A program made the position numbers and the translations under genes. From the NCBI GenBank assembly GCA_029572815.1, contig JAKPUQ010000096.1:1-54191 (forward strand): 54,191 bases of DNA. The letters are read 5' to 3'. The notes under the pieces were generated by a model that worked only from the letters and a program-made list of their open reading frames with translations, searched no databases and was not told where the DNA came from. Positions 18,320 through 27,081 of this stretch are shown in pieces. Position 1 is the first letter of the stretch; each line of letters starts with the position of its first letter. Origin of the DNA: Bacillota bacterium (GTDB lineage Bacteria; Bacillota; Clostridia; Oscillospirales; Ruminococcaceae).

Positions 18320-19039
18320 TTACATATTTATCATTTTTTCGTACAGGCTATGGTCGGCAGACATTACGACAATAGTCATTGCTGTGGCGAGATCAAGTAT
18401 AGCGTGGCTTATCATCATCGGCAGCGGATCGCGCTTTTTGTAGTAATGAATGCAGAATATAACAGTCAGCGGAAGAAATGAGATAAATCTGTAGATCATG
18501 TACTTTGCATCAAACAGTGTAGGTATGAAGCAGTGCTGAAGTGTGTAGAAAAAGGCAGGGATAAGTATTGCTGTAAACTTGTTTTTTATCTGATTGACGC
18601 CGCCGCCGAGGTACAGACCGTCCTCAGCCAATGCTGTAGTAACAGGAAGTACAGCGATGTTAAGTATGGCGAGAATGAGCGGTATCGGCTCAACTATCAT
18701 GGGTGGTGAATACGGTAAAACTCCATAGCAGATATAGCCCGCGGCATACAGTCCTGCTGTGCCGATGAAAATGAATCCTATTATAAGGAGTATTGCTTTC
18801 TTTACGGGAGTTTTGCCCTTCTCATAGGCGATAAGCTCCCGATAGCTGCTGCCCGCTTTTTTGGCGGATATAACAAGAAAAAGGATAGTCAGTATATTTA
18901 CTGCGGAGGCGACTATGGTCCACCAGCAGCTTATTTCGCTGAATTCCCTGCCTGTGATCAGAGCTCCGGCAGCAAATATCAGCAGAAATAATATACATCG
19001 GGCAGGCAAAAAGAATTTTAGATAGCTTGTTTTATTCAT
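18320..19039 (-). CDS. Integral membrane protein, CPBP (CAAX-protease)-like with degenerate motif
   Basis: 239 aa with about seven hydrophobic segments. It resembles CPBP/Abi intramembrane proteases: motif 1 appears as AEDGLYLGGG (usually EExxxR), motif 2 as FYTLQHCFIP (FxxxH) and motif 3 as SHAILD. The second Glu is Asp and the Arg of motif 1 is missing, so protease activity is doubtful. Its start overlaps the DUF3781 gene by 8 nt. Confidence 0.6.
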   Translation of the reverse strand: MNKTSYLKFFLPARCILFLLIFAAGALITGREFSEISCWWTIVASAVNILTILFLVISAKKAGSSYRELIAYEKGKTPVKKAILLIIGFIFIGTAGLYAAGYICYGVLPYSPPMIVEPIPLILAILNIAVLPVTTALAEDGLYLGGGVNQIKNKFTAILIPAFFYTLQHCFIPTLFDAKYMIYRFISFLPLTVIFCIHYYKKRDPLPMMISHAILDLATAMTIVVMSADHSLYEKMINM

Positions 19040-19292
19040 GACACTTTCCCTTTTTCGGAACTGCTTTGTGGGCAGTGATAATAGTATAGCTGTATGCGTT
19101 TACAGTGATGACCGCACCGCCGACAGCTGCGTACCAGTTCTTGCCGCGGCGCTCGATGACGGCTTCGGGAGAGCATATCTGCTCCCTGCACCATTCCACC
19201 ACATCGCCGCAGTCAAGACTGAGATTGCGCCTTATACGAACTGCGCCAAGCTCCGTGGTGTGGAGCTTGGCGATATTTTTGATCAGTTCCAT
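19032..19292 (-). CDS. DUF3781-like small protein
   Basis: 86-aa protein with the sequence LHTTELGAVRIRRNL then CGDVVEWCREQI, which I recognise as DUF3781. It is Cys and Trp containing, with no membrane segment. The function of the family is unknown. It overlaps the DUF1015 gene by 1 nt and the membrane protein by 8 nt, so all three are translationally coupled. Confidence 0.7.
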   Translation of the reverse strand: MELIKNIAKLHTTELGAVRIRRNLSLDCGDVVEWCREQICSPEAVIERRGKNWYAAVGGAVITVNAYSYTIITAHKAVPKKGKCHE

Positions 19293-20560
19293 TATTCGGT
19301 TATCTTTCTTGCCTCAATATAAAATCTCTTGTCCTCGGCGTGTCCCATAGAGAATGTCTTTCTTGGGAGAGCTCCGTCCTTGATAACAGTGGGGAAGAGC
19401 TGTGATTTGTCCATATCAGGGAGAATGAAGGCAAGGCCGCTGTGCTTATCAGCCAGTGACTTTACAGTGTCAGCGCCGTGGATATAGTCGATCTTTCCGC
19501 CGTTTGCCTTGATGTAGCCGTCAAGGAAGTTCTGGAGTGAACCAACGGAGAGGTTTGAGGACTTCTTGTTGATGTAGAGCTTCTTCTCAGTGCCGCAGCA
19601 TGAGCAGATAACGTACTGGTCTGACTCCTTTGTCTCTGAGAGCTCCAGAGCGGCAGTGAGCTCATTCATGAGCTTGTCGCAGTCAACATCGTAAACAAGG
19701 CGGTGGATAGCCTCAAACTTGAGAGCATCGCTGTGGAGGTTGACAATTTCAGCCAGAGCATAGCGGGCAGGGTGGTTTGAGAAGTCCTTATCGGGATCAG
19801 CCTTTTTCAGCTGTTCGTAGAACTCCTTTGCGGTAGCAAGTGAGTGGTTTCCGTCGCCCATAGCATAAAGGAGAACGGGAGTATCGCTGAGACCGTACTT
19901 TTTACAGAAAGTATCGGGATCAGCCAGAGCGCAGAGTGCCTTGTCAACAGCTTCCTGTGCGGACTTGTCCATGAGCCAGCCCTTGATGCTGCCGCCCTTC
20001 TGCATGAGCTCGAAGTCATAGAGCTTGCTGTCGTCGGAAACGCTCTTTGCAAGGGGCTCGATAACAGTGTTGTTGGGGTCATCGATAAGTATCATGATGT
20101 GGGGAAGCTCAAGGGGAGCGCCCTGTCTTGCCTTTATACGGGGAGGTATACGCTCGATGACAGTAGCCTCGGTAGCTCTTACCTCGGAGGTGCTGCCCTT
20201 GGAGAAGTCATACTTTTCGAGGTCAATAGCGCCCACGATACCCTGACGGAGGATACCGTTGCTCTGGACTCTCTCAACGTATACCATAGCGTCCTTATAC
20301 TCGGTGAATATGCCGTCAGCGAGGTACTTATCCATAGCGGAGTGGATATTGTCGATGCGCTGAGCAACGCCGTCCTGCTCAAGGTAGAGCTCGGGGAGAA
20401 TAAGGTTCAGCGTTGAAGGAGCGCTTCCGACGGTTGCGCTTACCTCGTCCCAGTACTCAGGCTCGCTGGTGTACTGGTCGCAGGCGATAACGGACCACTT
20501 GTGCATATCGCAGTCCTTGGGGATGAGAATGTCAGCAGAATGGAAAGCAGTTGAGTTCAT
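19292..20560 (-). CDS. DUF1015 family protein
   Basis: 422-aa cytosolic protein of the DUF1015 family. N-terminal WSVIACDQYTSEPEYW and central MGDGNHSLATAKEFY (the family's DGxHR/S motif) are diagnostic. The family is widespread in Clostridia and in serine-biosynthesis neighbourhoods but has no firm biochemical role. ATG with a GGAG site. It is the first gene of the operon ending with tcdA, with the start of the transcript near a repeat element. Confidence 0.8.
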   Translation of the reverse strand: MNSTAFHSADILIPKDCDMHKWSVIACDQYTSEPEYWDEVSATVGSAPSTLNLILPELYLEQDGVAQRIDNIHSAMDKYLADGIFTEYKDAMVYVERVQSNGILRQGIVGAIDLEKYDFSKGSTSEVRATEATVIERIPPRIKARQGAPLELPHIMILIDDPNNTVIEPLAKSVSDDSKLYDFELMQKGGSIKGWLMDKSAQEAVDKALCALADPDTFCKKYGLSDTPVLLYAMGDGNHSLATAKEFYEQLKKADPDKDFSNHPARYALAEIVNLHSDALKFEAIHRLVYDVDCDKLMNELTAALELSETKESDQYVICSCCGTEKKLYINKKSSNLSVGSLQNFLDGYIKANGGKIDYIHGADTVKSLADKHSGLAFILPDMDKSQLFPTVIKDGALPRKTFSMGHAEDKRFYIEARKITE

Positions 20561-20624
20561 GGTAAATACTCCTTTATAGTTATTAGTTTTTAGTGCTTAG
20601 TACTTAGTATGGGCGTACGCCCCA

Positions 20625-20722
20625 AGAGTTCAGAGTTGAGAATTGAAAGTCAATGTGTTTGCTTCTCTCACATTATTTGAATACGTCGCCGTCAGGTAAC
20701 ACCTCAACTCTCACATCTGAAC
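20625..20722 (-). repeat. Interspersed repeat, copy 1 (MITE-like)
   Basis: A palindrome-edged element: AGTTCAGAGTTGAGAATTG on one side and CTCAACTCTCACATCTGAAC on the other. Its core (20649-20702), read on the minus strand, aligns at roughly 70 percent with 44329-44382, including the shared ACGGCGA and AAGCA.ACACATT blocks. It reaches into the stop codon of maf. Confidence 0.65.
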
Positions 20723-21268
20723 TTTTTTCATTTCATTAAAGAGCCTGCCCACGGGAAGTCCCACCACATTGAAGAAATCCCCGTCGATGTGGGAGATGAG
20801 CGCGGAGCCCAGTCCTTGGATACCGTATCCGCCTGCCTTGTCATAGGGCTCATCGGTGTCGGCGTAGGACTCTATCTCGTCAGCGGTAAGCTCACGGAAG
20901 GTAACATCGGTAACCTCCGAGAAGGAGCTGACTTTGCCGCCGCTGATAATGCAGCAGCCCGTGACCACCTGATGAGTGCGTCCCGAAAGCTTTGATATAT
21001 CGGCGATACACTGTGCTCTGTCCTTTGGCTTTCCCAGTATCTCGCCGCCGCAGATGACAGTGGTATCGCAGCCGATAACGACGCAGTCGGGGAACTTCTC
21101 CGCCGCAGCCTTTGCCTTCAGCACTGCAAGGTACCCGGAAGCCTCCATGGGCGGTATATCGTCGGGGAGAGTCTCGTCGCAGTCCAACGATACCGCCTCG
21201 AAGTCCTCTGTGATGTATCTCATAAGCTCACGCCGTCTCGGCGAAGCAGATGCAAGTATTATCTTCAT
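20711..21268 (-). CDS. maf: Maf family nucleoside-triphosphate pyrophosphatase
   Basis: 185-aa house-cleaning NTP pyrophosphatase (dTTP/UTP type by family). It begins with the diagnostic ILASASPRRRELM and has CDETLP, VIGCDTTV, the LGKPKDRA motif and the C-terminal NVVGLPV. Length is typical. The last few codons and the TGA lie in the edge of a repeat element, so the C-terminus (KKVQM) may be repeat-derived. Confidence 0.92.
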   Translation of the reverse strand: MKIILASASPRRRELMRYITEDFEAVSLDCDETLPDDIPPMEASGYLAVLKAKAAAEKFPDCVVIGCDTTVICGGEILGKPKDRAQCIADISKLSGRTHQVVTGCCIISGGKVSSFSEVTDVTFRELTADEIESYADTDEPYDKAGGYGIQGLGSALISHIDGDFFNVVGLPVGRLFNEMKKVQM

Positions 21269-21610
21269 GATTCACGACCTTTGTTCGGGTTGAAAAATTT
21301 TTCGGAAAATGTGACACTTTGAATGACGGCAGCGATAGTTAAAAAGTGGAGTCTGCGGCTATTGTCTGACCTTTGCTGTGACTGTCCATATTTCCCGCTC
21401 AGCAACGGGAAAATATACCATTAATAATTCTATCACATAGGCTAATGTATGTCAAGGCAAAAGCTCCGCTCATTGTAAATTTTGTATCAGTATTGAGCGA
21501 AACTTTTGAAAAATTTTTACTATGTCATTTTTGTGTCACTATTGTTTTTTGACATGAAATGATGTATAATTAAAAAGTATTTGTTTAAAAGAAAAGAAGG
21601 TTAGGATAAT
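21269..21610. other. Intergenic region between divergent maf and MATE genes
   Basis: 342 nt without a convincing gene. It holds a perfect hairpin TTCCCG/CGGGAA near 21387-21413 inside an ATATT palindrome, and an AT-rich segment with the MATE promoter. I recognise no riboswitch class. Confidence 0.5.
21542..21570 (+). promoter_or_regulatory. Promoter of MATE gene
   Basis: TTGTTT (21542-21547), 17-nt spacer, perfect TATAAT (21565-21570), about 40 nt before the ATG. Confidence 0.65.
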
Positions 21611-23065
21611 ATGAATGAAAATGAGATCGGCGGACCTCGCGGCTATAACGGTCCTCCTCAGGGAACAGGCGGTCCTCCCCCAGGTGCGGGCGGTCCTCCA
21701 CAGGGCGGAAGTCCTCTGGGAACAGCTCCGGTACGTTCACTGATGCTGAAGTTTGCCATACCGAGTATCGTAGGTATGCTGGTGAGCGCCCTGTACAACA
21801 TGGTGGATCAGCTGTTTATCGGAAAGGCAGTAGGTACTCTCGGAAATACGGCGACCTCCATTGCTTTCCCGTTTACAACTGGCTGTATGGCGATAGCGCT
21901 GCTTCTCGGAATAGGCGGAGCTTCCTGCTTCAACCTGACTATGGGAAGGGGCGATAAGAAAAGAGCTCCTTATTTTGCAGGAAATGCACTTTCTCTGCTG
22001 GTGAGCTGCGGAGTGATACTTTCGGCGATAACACTTGTGTTCCTGACACCGCTGCTGAAACGCTTCGGCGCTACAGACGCGGTAATGCCCTACGCTAAGG
22101 AGTACGTAAAATATACGGCTTTAGGTTTCCCATTCCTGATACTGACAACGGGCGGCGGACACATAATCCGAGCGGACGGAAGTCCTAAGATGACAATGAT
22201 ATGCAATATCACAGGAGCGGTGGTCAACACCATACTTGATGCGGTATTCGTTATCGGTCTGGACTGGGGAATGAAGGGCGCCGCAATAGCGACTGTCATC
22301 GGACAGGTCATCTCAGCAGTGATCGTTATTGTATACTGCTTCAACTTCAAGACCGTTTATCTCTTTGGCAGACATCTGTTCCCGAAGGCAGGCATAGTCA
22401 GCAGAATATGCTCCATAGGAATGGCTTCCTGTTTTAATCAGCTTGCTATTGCTATCGTTCAGATCGTTCTCAACAACTCGCTGAGACATTATGGCGCGCT
22501 TTCAGAGTACGGCGCAAATGATCCAATAGCTGTTGCCGGAATAGTCATGAAGGTCAATATGATAGTATTCTCCATAGTCATCGGACTTGCACAGGGTACT
22601 CAGCCTATCGAGAGCTTCAACTACGGCGCTCAGAAGTATGACAGAGTAAGAAGTGCTTTCTGGATGGCTGTAAAGACAGGTGCGGCTATATCTCTGGTTG
22701 CATTTGTTGTGTTCCAGCTGTTCCCCAGGCAGATCCTTGGAGTATTTGCCAATAATGAGGCGAGTGAGGGCTATTACGAATTCGGAGCGAAGTTCTTCCG
22801 CATATCCTTCTTCTTTACATGGATAAACTGTCTTCAGCCCATAACCGCAACATTCTTCACATCGATCGGAAAGCCTATCAAGGGCGTATTCCTTTCACTT
22901 ACGAGACAGATACTGTTCTTTATACCGCTTCTCCTTATCATGCCGCTCTTTTTCAAGATAAACGGCATTCTTTACGCAGCACCTATCGCAGATGCACTTT
23001 CAGCGATAGTAGCTATTATTATGGCAAGGCACGAATTCAGGGCTATGAAGGCTCTTGAGTGGTAA
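21611..23065 (+). CDS. MATE family efflux transporter with Gly/Pro-rich N-terminus
   Basis: 484-aa membrane exporter of the MATE/NorM-DinF family with about 12 hydrophobic segments. The first MATE helix begins with MLKFAIPSIVGMLVSALYNM, followed by VDQLFIGKAVG, the usual start of this subfamily; a second similar half lies near CFNQLAIAIVQIVLNNSL. The first 36 residues are unusual: three imperfect repeats of GGPPxG before the first helix, predicted disordered and cytosolic. Substrate unknown. ATG with AGAAGGTTAGG upstream. Confidence 0.88.
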   Translation: MNENEIGGPRGYNGPPQGTGGPPPGAGGPPQGGSPLGTAPVRSLMLKFAIPSIVGMLVSALYNMVDQLFIGKAVGTLGNTATSIAFPFTTGCMAIALLLGIGGASCFNLTMGRGDKKRAPYFAGNALSLLVSCGVILSAITLVFLTPLLKRFGATDAVMPYAKEYVKYTALGFPFLILTTGGGHIIRADGSPKMTMICNITGAVVNTILDAVFVIGLDWGMKGAAIATVIGQVISAVIVIVYCFNFKTVYLFGRHLFPKAGIVSRICSIGMASCFNQLAIAIVQIVLNNSLRHYGALSEYGANDPIAVAGIVMKVNMIVFSIVIGLAQGTQPIESFNYGAQKYDRVRSAFWMAVKTGAAISLVAFVVFQLFPRQILGVFANNEASEGYYEFGAKFFRISFFFTWINCLQPITATFFTSIGKPIKGVFLSLTRQILFFIPLLLIMPLFFKINGILYAAPIADALSAIVAIIMARHEFRAMKALEW

Positions 23066-23090
23066 GAGATTAATAATTAAAATAAAAATA

Positions 23091-23127
23091 AAAATCCCAC
23101 AGTATTGATTTATTGTGGGATTTTTGT
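23091..23127 (+). terminator. Terminator after MATE gene
   Basis: Stem AAAATCCCACA/TGTGGGATTTT with a 12-nt loop and a T-run, 26 nt after the stop codon. Confidence 0.8.
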
Positions 23128-23147
23128 TATAATATTTTAGTGAGTGC

Positions 23148-23222
23148 TGGGGCATAGCCAAGCGGTAAGGCAACAGACTTTGACTCTGTCACCCGTGGGT
23201 TCAAATCCCGCTGCCCCAACCA
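23148..23222 (+). tRNA. tRNA-Gln (anticodon TTG)
   Basis: Acceptor TGGGGCA pairs with TGCCCCA, A discriminator and encoded CCA. The anticodon stem CAGAC..GTCTG-type arm carries loop CTTTGAC, anticodon TTG. T-arm GTGGGTTCAAATCCCGC is canonical. It reads CAA and CAG. Confidence 0.93.
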
Positions 23223-23510
23223 AGCTGAGCCAGCTTGACCGCGACCACGTTGTCGCTTGCAAGCTCGCTCACCGCTATCGGAAGTGAAGTTGTACATCGT
23301 TTACAGCACTTTCATCTATTTTGTACAGATAACACAACAGTGTAATGCTGCACAAGTTTCGCGGTTCAGTTTTCTGATCCGTGATTTTTTTATGGCAAAT
23401 TATATGGAAAGAGCTGCCTTCTGTTTGTTAGCCATTATAGCGGAAGCGAGTTCTGCTTATGGGCTTTTATGCTGATGTTTATACTGAAATTCTGATTTTT
23501 TTATTTGTCA

Positions 23511-23540
23511 TTGACAAACATATATGAACAATGTTATAAT
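23511..23540 (+). promoter_or_regulatory. Promoter of CHAP-like/dockerin/LRR gene
   Basis: Perfect TTGACA (23511-23516), 18-nt spacer, perfect TATAAT (23535-23540). Confidence 0.75.
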
Positions 23541-23547
23541 AAATAAT

Positions 23548-23563
23548 GATCATTTTATGATCA
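23548..23563. promoter_or_regulatory. Candidate operator: paired TGATCA palindromes
   Basis: TGATCA occurs at 23548-23553 and 23558-23563, 4 nt apart, each self-complementary. The pair starts about 7 nt after the -10 box, at the expected transcription start, a position where a bound repressor would block initiation. Confidence 0.4.
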
Positions 23564-23628
23564 AAATAATAATTTAAGAAAGCGATGGTGCAAAAAATGA
23601 AAAACTCATCAAACTCACAGCCACAGTA

Positions 23629-25410
23629 ATGTCAGCGGCAATAACTGCTGTAAGCACGTTGACGACCGGCATCTCCGGTTCTGCTGCCGGTGAAGACCTG
23701 ACAGTCCAGTATTTCAAGGACAATTGGAGCTCTATCATCTCAGCAGAACAGCAGAAGTACCCCCAGACGAAAAATGGCAAGCAGTGCTACTGGAACGGGC
23801 ATAATATCGAATCATATACCCAGACGGCGTGTGATCACGATCTGTACCCTAATCTTGAAAACTGCAATACCATTCCGCAGGATCTCTTCCTTGACAGCAG
23901 CGATATGCACATGAACAGGGATTATGCTACTTCTGTCGGACGCTATGGCGAATATTCCACTGCAGGTGATTATAACTGCTGTATGGCATTTGCCAGAAAG
24001 GTCCAGAGTGATGTTTTCAAGACAAAGAATGCGGCAAGATACAACCTTTCAAACGGTATCTACTCTCTTGCTGACGGAACAAAGATGCTGTATTACCCTG
24101 AGCCCGGTGATATCATCAGATTTGACAGAGATTACTCTGATCCCGAGCGTTTCCCCGGACATTCCATCTTTGTGACAGGTGTTTCTTCCAATTATCAGAC
24201 TCTCACTATCGGACAGGTCAATGCTCATGATACCTGTGCCATCGAATGGAATTCAACTACCTATGGCCCCAGAAACGAGAATATTGATCTTACCTATATT
24301 CGCTGCTACGCAACGTATTTTGAACGTCCTGTCAAGGAGGGCGATCTCAATATCGACGGTGAGATCAACTATAAGGACGAGACGATCTTCAAGAATACCA
24401 TTATGGCTGACGGATCAACATATTATGGCTGCCCGTTAGGCTTATATGATATATCACATGATGGTAAAGTAGACATGACAGATTATTATTATATAGCAAA
24501 CAGAGATACTTCCAATGTTCACTATTTTGATAAGTCAAGGGCTGTCCGCACTGATTGGCGCGATTGCGGCTTAACTGATTCATTCTGCTATAACGGTCTG
24601 TTTTACCAGAAGACAGGAGCAAATTCAGTAACCTTTGTAGGTACGATGGATGCTTCAAATAAAAACGTTACAGTTCCCGAAAAGGTAAAGGACAATAGTA
24701 CCGGTACAGAATACACAGTAACAGAAATAGGCCTGGCAAGTGCAAGAGAGCCGAGAACATCACTTATTCGTGATATAGAGTCTCTTACTATTCCCAAGAC
24801 TGTTACAAAGATAGCAGAAAAGGCTCTGTATAACTGCAATATCTCAAGACTTACGATCCCCACAGGCTCAAAGCTCCGCACAATAGACAAGGAGGCATTT
24901 GCATGGAGCAAGGTCAACCAGATCTCCTTTGCAAGCGCTACTTCATTAACAACTATCGGAGAATCTGCTTTCAGATCCTGCTCATCACTGCGCGACTTCA
25001 TCGCTCCTTACAGCCTTACAACAGTAGGAAAAGAAGCATTTGCAAACTGCGATAAAATGCTCAGCTTCAGGACCTACACTGATTCAAGCGGAAACTGCAA
25101 GCTTAAGCTTGTAGGCGATAATGCATTTATCGGATGCACAAAGCTTGAGGTAGTGGATATAGAGAACAACTTATACTATGCTATCAAGCTTGGTACGACA
25201 ACAGGTATCTTCGATCCTGCCTGCCGTTCAAAGCTGTATCTGCCTAACACAAACAGTGTTGCCGGCATCGTTACTATAAACGATTCTGACTATAACCTTT
25301 TCCGCAATAAAAAGATGACAGTATTCGCAGGAAAATATAAGATCAGAAAGCCTGACTACACTGTGATCGTAGATAAGAGTTCGACTACATTCGAGAAGGT
25401 AAATTTCTGA
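23629..25410 (+). CDS. Secreted protein: CHAP-like domain, dockerin-like repeats, BspA-type leucine-rich repeats
   Basis: 593 aa in the open frame. An N-terminal catalytic-looking domain has AGDYNCCMAFARKVQ (Cys) and FPGHSIFVTGV (His), as in CHAP/NlpC-type amidases. Next is a dockerin-like pair (GDLNIDGEINYKDETIF and YDISHDGKVDMTDYYYI, about residues 240-290). The C-terminal part has LRR_5/BspA repeats (ESLTIPKTVTKIAEKALYNC, TTIGESAFRSCSSL, TTVGKEAFANC). The hydrophobic start STLTTGISGSAAG is the end of a signal peptide whose beginning (ATG 23597, then A5) is one base out of frame; one more A would give MKKLIKLTATVMSAA. Probable surface or cellulosome-attached peptidoglycan or peptide hydrolase; activity is inferred. 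Confidence 0.75.
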   Translation: MSAAITAVSTLTTGISGSAAGEDLTVQYFKDNWSSIISAEQQKYPQTKNGKQCYWNGHNIESYTQTACDHDLYPNLENCNTIPQDLFLDSSDMHMNRDYATSVGRYGEYSTAGDYNCCMAFARKVQSDVFKTKNAARYNLSNGIYSLADGTKMLYYPEPGDIIRFDRDYSDPERFPGHSIFVTGVSSNYQTLTIGQVNAHDTCAIEWNSTTYGPRNENIDLTYIRCYATYFERPVKEGDLNIDGEINYKDETIFKNTIMADGSTYYGCPLGLYDISHDGKVDMTDYYYIANRDTSNVHYFDKSRAVRTDWRDCGLTDSFCYNGLFYQKTGANSVTFVGTMDASNKNVTVPEKVKDNSTGTEYTVTEIGLASAREPRTSLIRDIESLTIPKTVTKIAEKALYNCNISRLTIPTGSKLRTIDKEAFAWSKVNQISFASATSLTTIGESAFRSCSSLRDFIAPYSLTTVGKEAFANCDKMLSFRTYTDSSGNCKLKLVGDNAFIGCTKLEVVDIENNLYYAIKLGTTTGIFDPACRSKLYLPNTNSVAGIVTINDSDYNLFRNKKMTVFAGKYKIRKPDYTVIVDKSSTTFEKVNF

Positions 25411-25448
25411 CATAGCGATAAAACAGCGTCAGAGCTGAAATAAAGAGA

Positions 25449-25491
25449 AACATCACCGATGCCTGAGATTAAGGGACGGTGATGTTTTTTT
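25449..25491 (+). terminator. Terminator
   Basis: Stem AACATCACC/GGTGATGTT with a 20-nt loop and a run of T, about 40 nt after the stop. Confidence 0.75.
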
Positions 25492-25958
25492 ATGCAGAAG
25501 GAGAATGACAGACGGTGGAACAAATAAAAAAATAATGATATTCTGCGCATAAATAACTGCTTATTGAGCATATTCTGAGAATTAAATTTGGAGAAGACTA
25601 TTTTGCATAATATAAAAACTATATTACACATTAATAAAATGTAATAGCTTCAAAAAATATTACATTTCGTAATCAATGGCTTAGGAGGAAGGTGAGGGCA
25701 ATAATGAAAATAGTAAAATGGCATATACTTTTTATATATCTGAAATCGGCTTAAATAAGCGAAAATCGGCAGTATGTGAATATTCCTTTAAGAGTGGTTT
25801 GGTATTTTGCATATATTTACGCCTCGTATATTATACAAATCCCCGAATAATTGGAAATTGTATTGACATAACCGGGAAATGGGTGTATTATAATGTTATA
25901 AATATAATTAACAACATCTTCCGACAGGAAGCGTCCACTATCAGGGGGTAGTATTACT
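25492..25958. other. AT-rich intergenic region before sugar-binding gene
   Basis: 467 nt with no supported gene. At 25704 an ATG opens a 16-codon frame (MKIVKWHILFIYLKSA) behind AGGAGG, but the ribosome site is about 15 nt away; it may be a decayed signal-peptide start. The far end holds the promoter below. Confidence 0.45.
25863..25891 (+). promoter_or_regulatory. Promoter of sugar-binding lipoprotein gene
   Basis: TTGACA (25863-25868), 17-nt spacer, TATTAT (25886-25891). Confidence 0.7.
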
Positions 25959-27077
25959 ATGAAGAAATTATTTGCGGCAGCTGTAGCAGCTGTCATGATG
26001 GCAAGCTTTGTATCCTGCGGCAAGGATCAGTCAGACAACGGTTCGGCAAAGAAAAAGATAGGCATCGCAATGCCTACACAGGATCTTGAGCGCTGGAACA
26101 ATGACGGACTCTATCTTCAGAAGCAGTTTGAGGAGGCTGGTTATGAGGTCGAGCTTACATTCTCAAAGAATGACGCTACAAAGCAGAACAATGACGTGCT
26201 GGGACTTATCTCACACGATGTTGATCTTCTCCTCATCGCAGCGGTAGACGGAAACGAAATGTCAAAAACTCTTGAGGAAGCAAAGGCAAAGAATATCCCC
26301 ATAGTTGCTTATGACCGTCTTATCATGAATACAGACGCCATAACATATTATATCTCCTTCGATAACTATACTGTCGGCAAGATGCAGGCAGACTATGTTA
26401 TAGACCAGCTCAGCCTTGACTCTACAAGCGGTCCTTATAATGTTGAGTTCGTCGCAGGTGATTCAGGTGATAACAATGCCCGCTATTTCTTCAACGGCGC
26501 TTATGAGACTCTCAAGCCTTATATCGAATCCGGCAAGGTAGTGGTACCCTCAGGAAAGACTTCCTTTGAGCGTGTTGCTACTTTTGAATGGGCATCTGAC
26601 AATGCGGAGAAGGATATGAAGGGCACTCTTGCTGCTAACTATAAGGATAAGAACCTTGATGTAGCTCTCTGTTCCAACGATTCCACTGCTCTCGGCGTTA
26701 CAAGAGCTATCGCTTCTGACTATAAGGGAAGCGGTCAGCCTATCATCACCGGTCAGGACGGAGATATCAACAACCTTAAGAATATCGTTGACGGAAAACA
26801 GTCAATGACAGTTTACAAGAATATCAACGATGAGGCAGGTGTTGCTCTTGAGGTCTGCAAGAAGCTTCTCGACGGCGATATACCTGCTGCAAGACTTGTT
26901 GAGTCACTTGACTGCGAATGCGTGTTCGATACTGATTCCTACAACAACGGCGTAAAGTATGTACAGTCCTATCTGCTGGTTCCCTATGTTATCACAAAGG
27001 ATAACCTCCAGCTTCTGGTCAATACAGGACTTTACCAGTGGGACAGCAATAATAAGTATCTCGAGCTTGTAAAGTAA
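25959..27077 (+). CDS. Sugar ABC transporter substrate-binding lipoprotein (XylF/ChvE-like)
   Basis: 372 aa. Signal peptide with lipobox FVSC (C20), so membrane-anchored outside the cell. The periplasmic-binding-protein type 1 fold is shown by KIGIAMPTQDLERWNNDG, KNDATKQNNDVLGLI, IPIVAYDRLIM, CSNDSTALGVTRAI and ITGQDGDI, the pattern of xylose and multiple-sugar binders. No ATPase or permease gene is adjacent, so it either serves a transporter elsewhere or acts as a sensor. Own promoter and strong terminator. Confidence 0.87.
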   Translation: MKKLFAAAVAAVMMASFVSCGKDQSDNGSAKKKIGIAMPTQDLERWNNDGLYLQKQFEEAGYEVELTFSKNDATKQNNDVLGLISHDVDLLLIAAVDGNEMSKTLEEAKAKNIPIVAYDRLIMNTDAITYYISFDNYTVGKMQADYVIDQLSLDSTSGPYNVEFVAGDSGDNNARYFFNGAYETLKPYIESGKVVVPSGKTSFERVATFEWASDNAEKDMKGTLAANYKDKNLDVALCSNDSTALGVTRAIASDYKGSGQPIITGQDGDINNLKNIVDGKQSMTVYKNINDEAGVALEVCKKLLDGDIPAARLVESLDCECVFDTDSYNNGVKYVQSYLLVPYVITKDNLQLLVNTGLYQWDSNNKYLELVK

Positions 27078-27081
27078 TATC

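Larger units (their letters stand above)
23223..23596. other. Intergenic region after tRNA-Gln
   Basis: 374 nt. After the tRNA there is a small AAGCTG..CAGCTT hairpin, then sequence with only a weak 72-codon frame that lacks a ribosome site. The 3' end is AT-rich and contains a strong promoter and a TGATCA palindrome pair for the next gene. Confidence 0.5.

Noticed and set aside
21549..21570. TTGACA as the -35 box of the MATE promoter
   Set aside because: Its distance to TATAAT is only 10 nt; TTGTTT with 17 nt fits better.
23257..23475. 72-codon frame after tRNA-Gln
   Set aside because: No ribosome site, no recognisable similarity, and sequence features of intergenic DNA.
25718..25951. 77-codon frame before the sugar-binding gene
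   Set aside because: It runs through the promoter and lacks a ribosome site; AT-rich non-coding composition.
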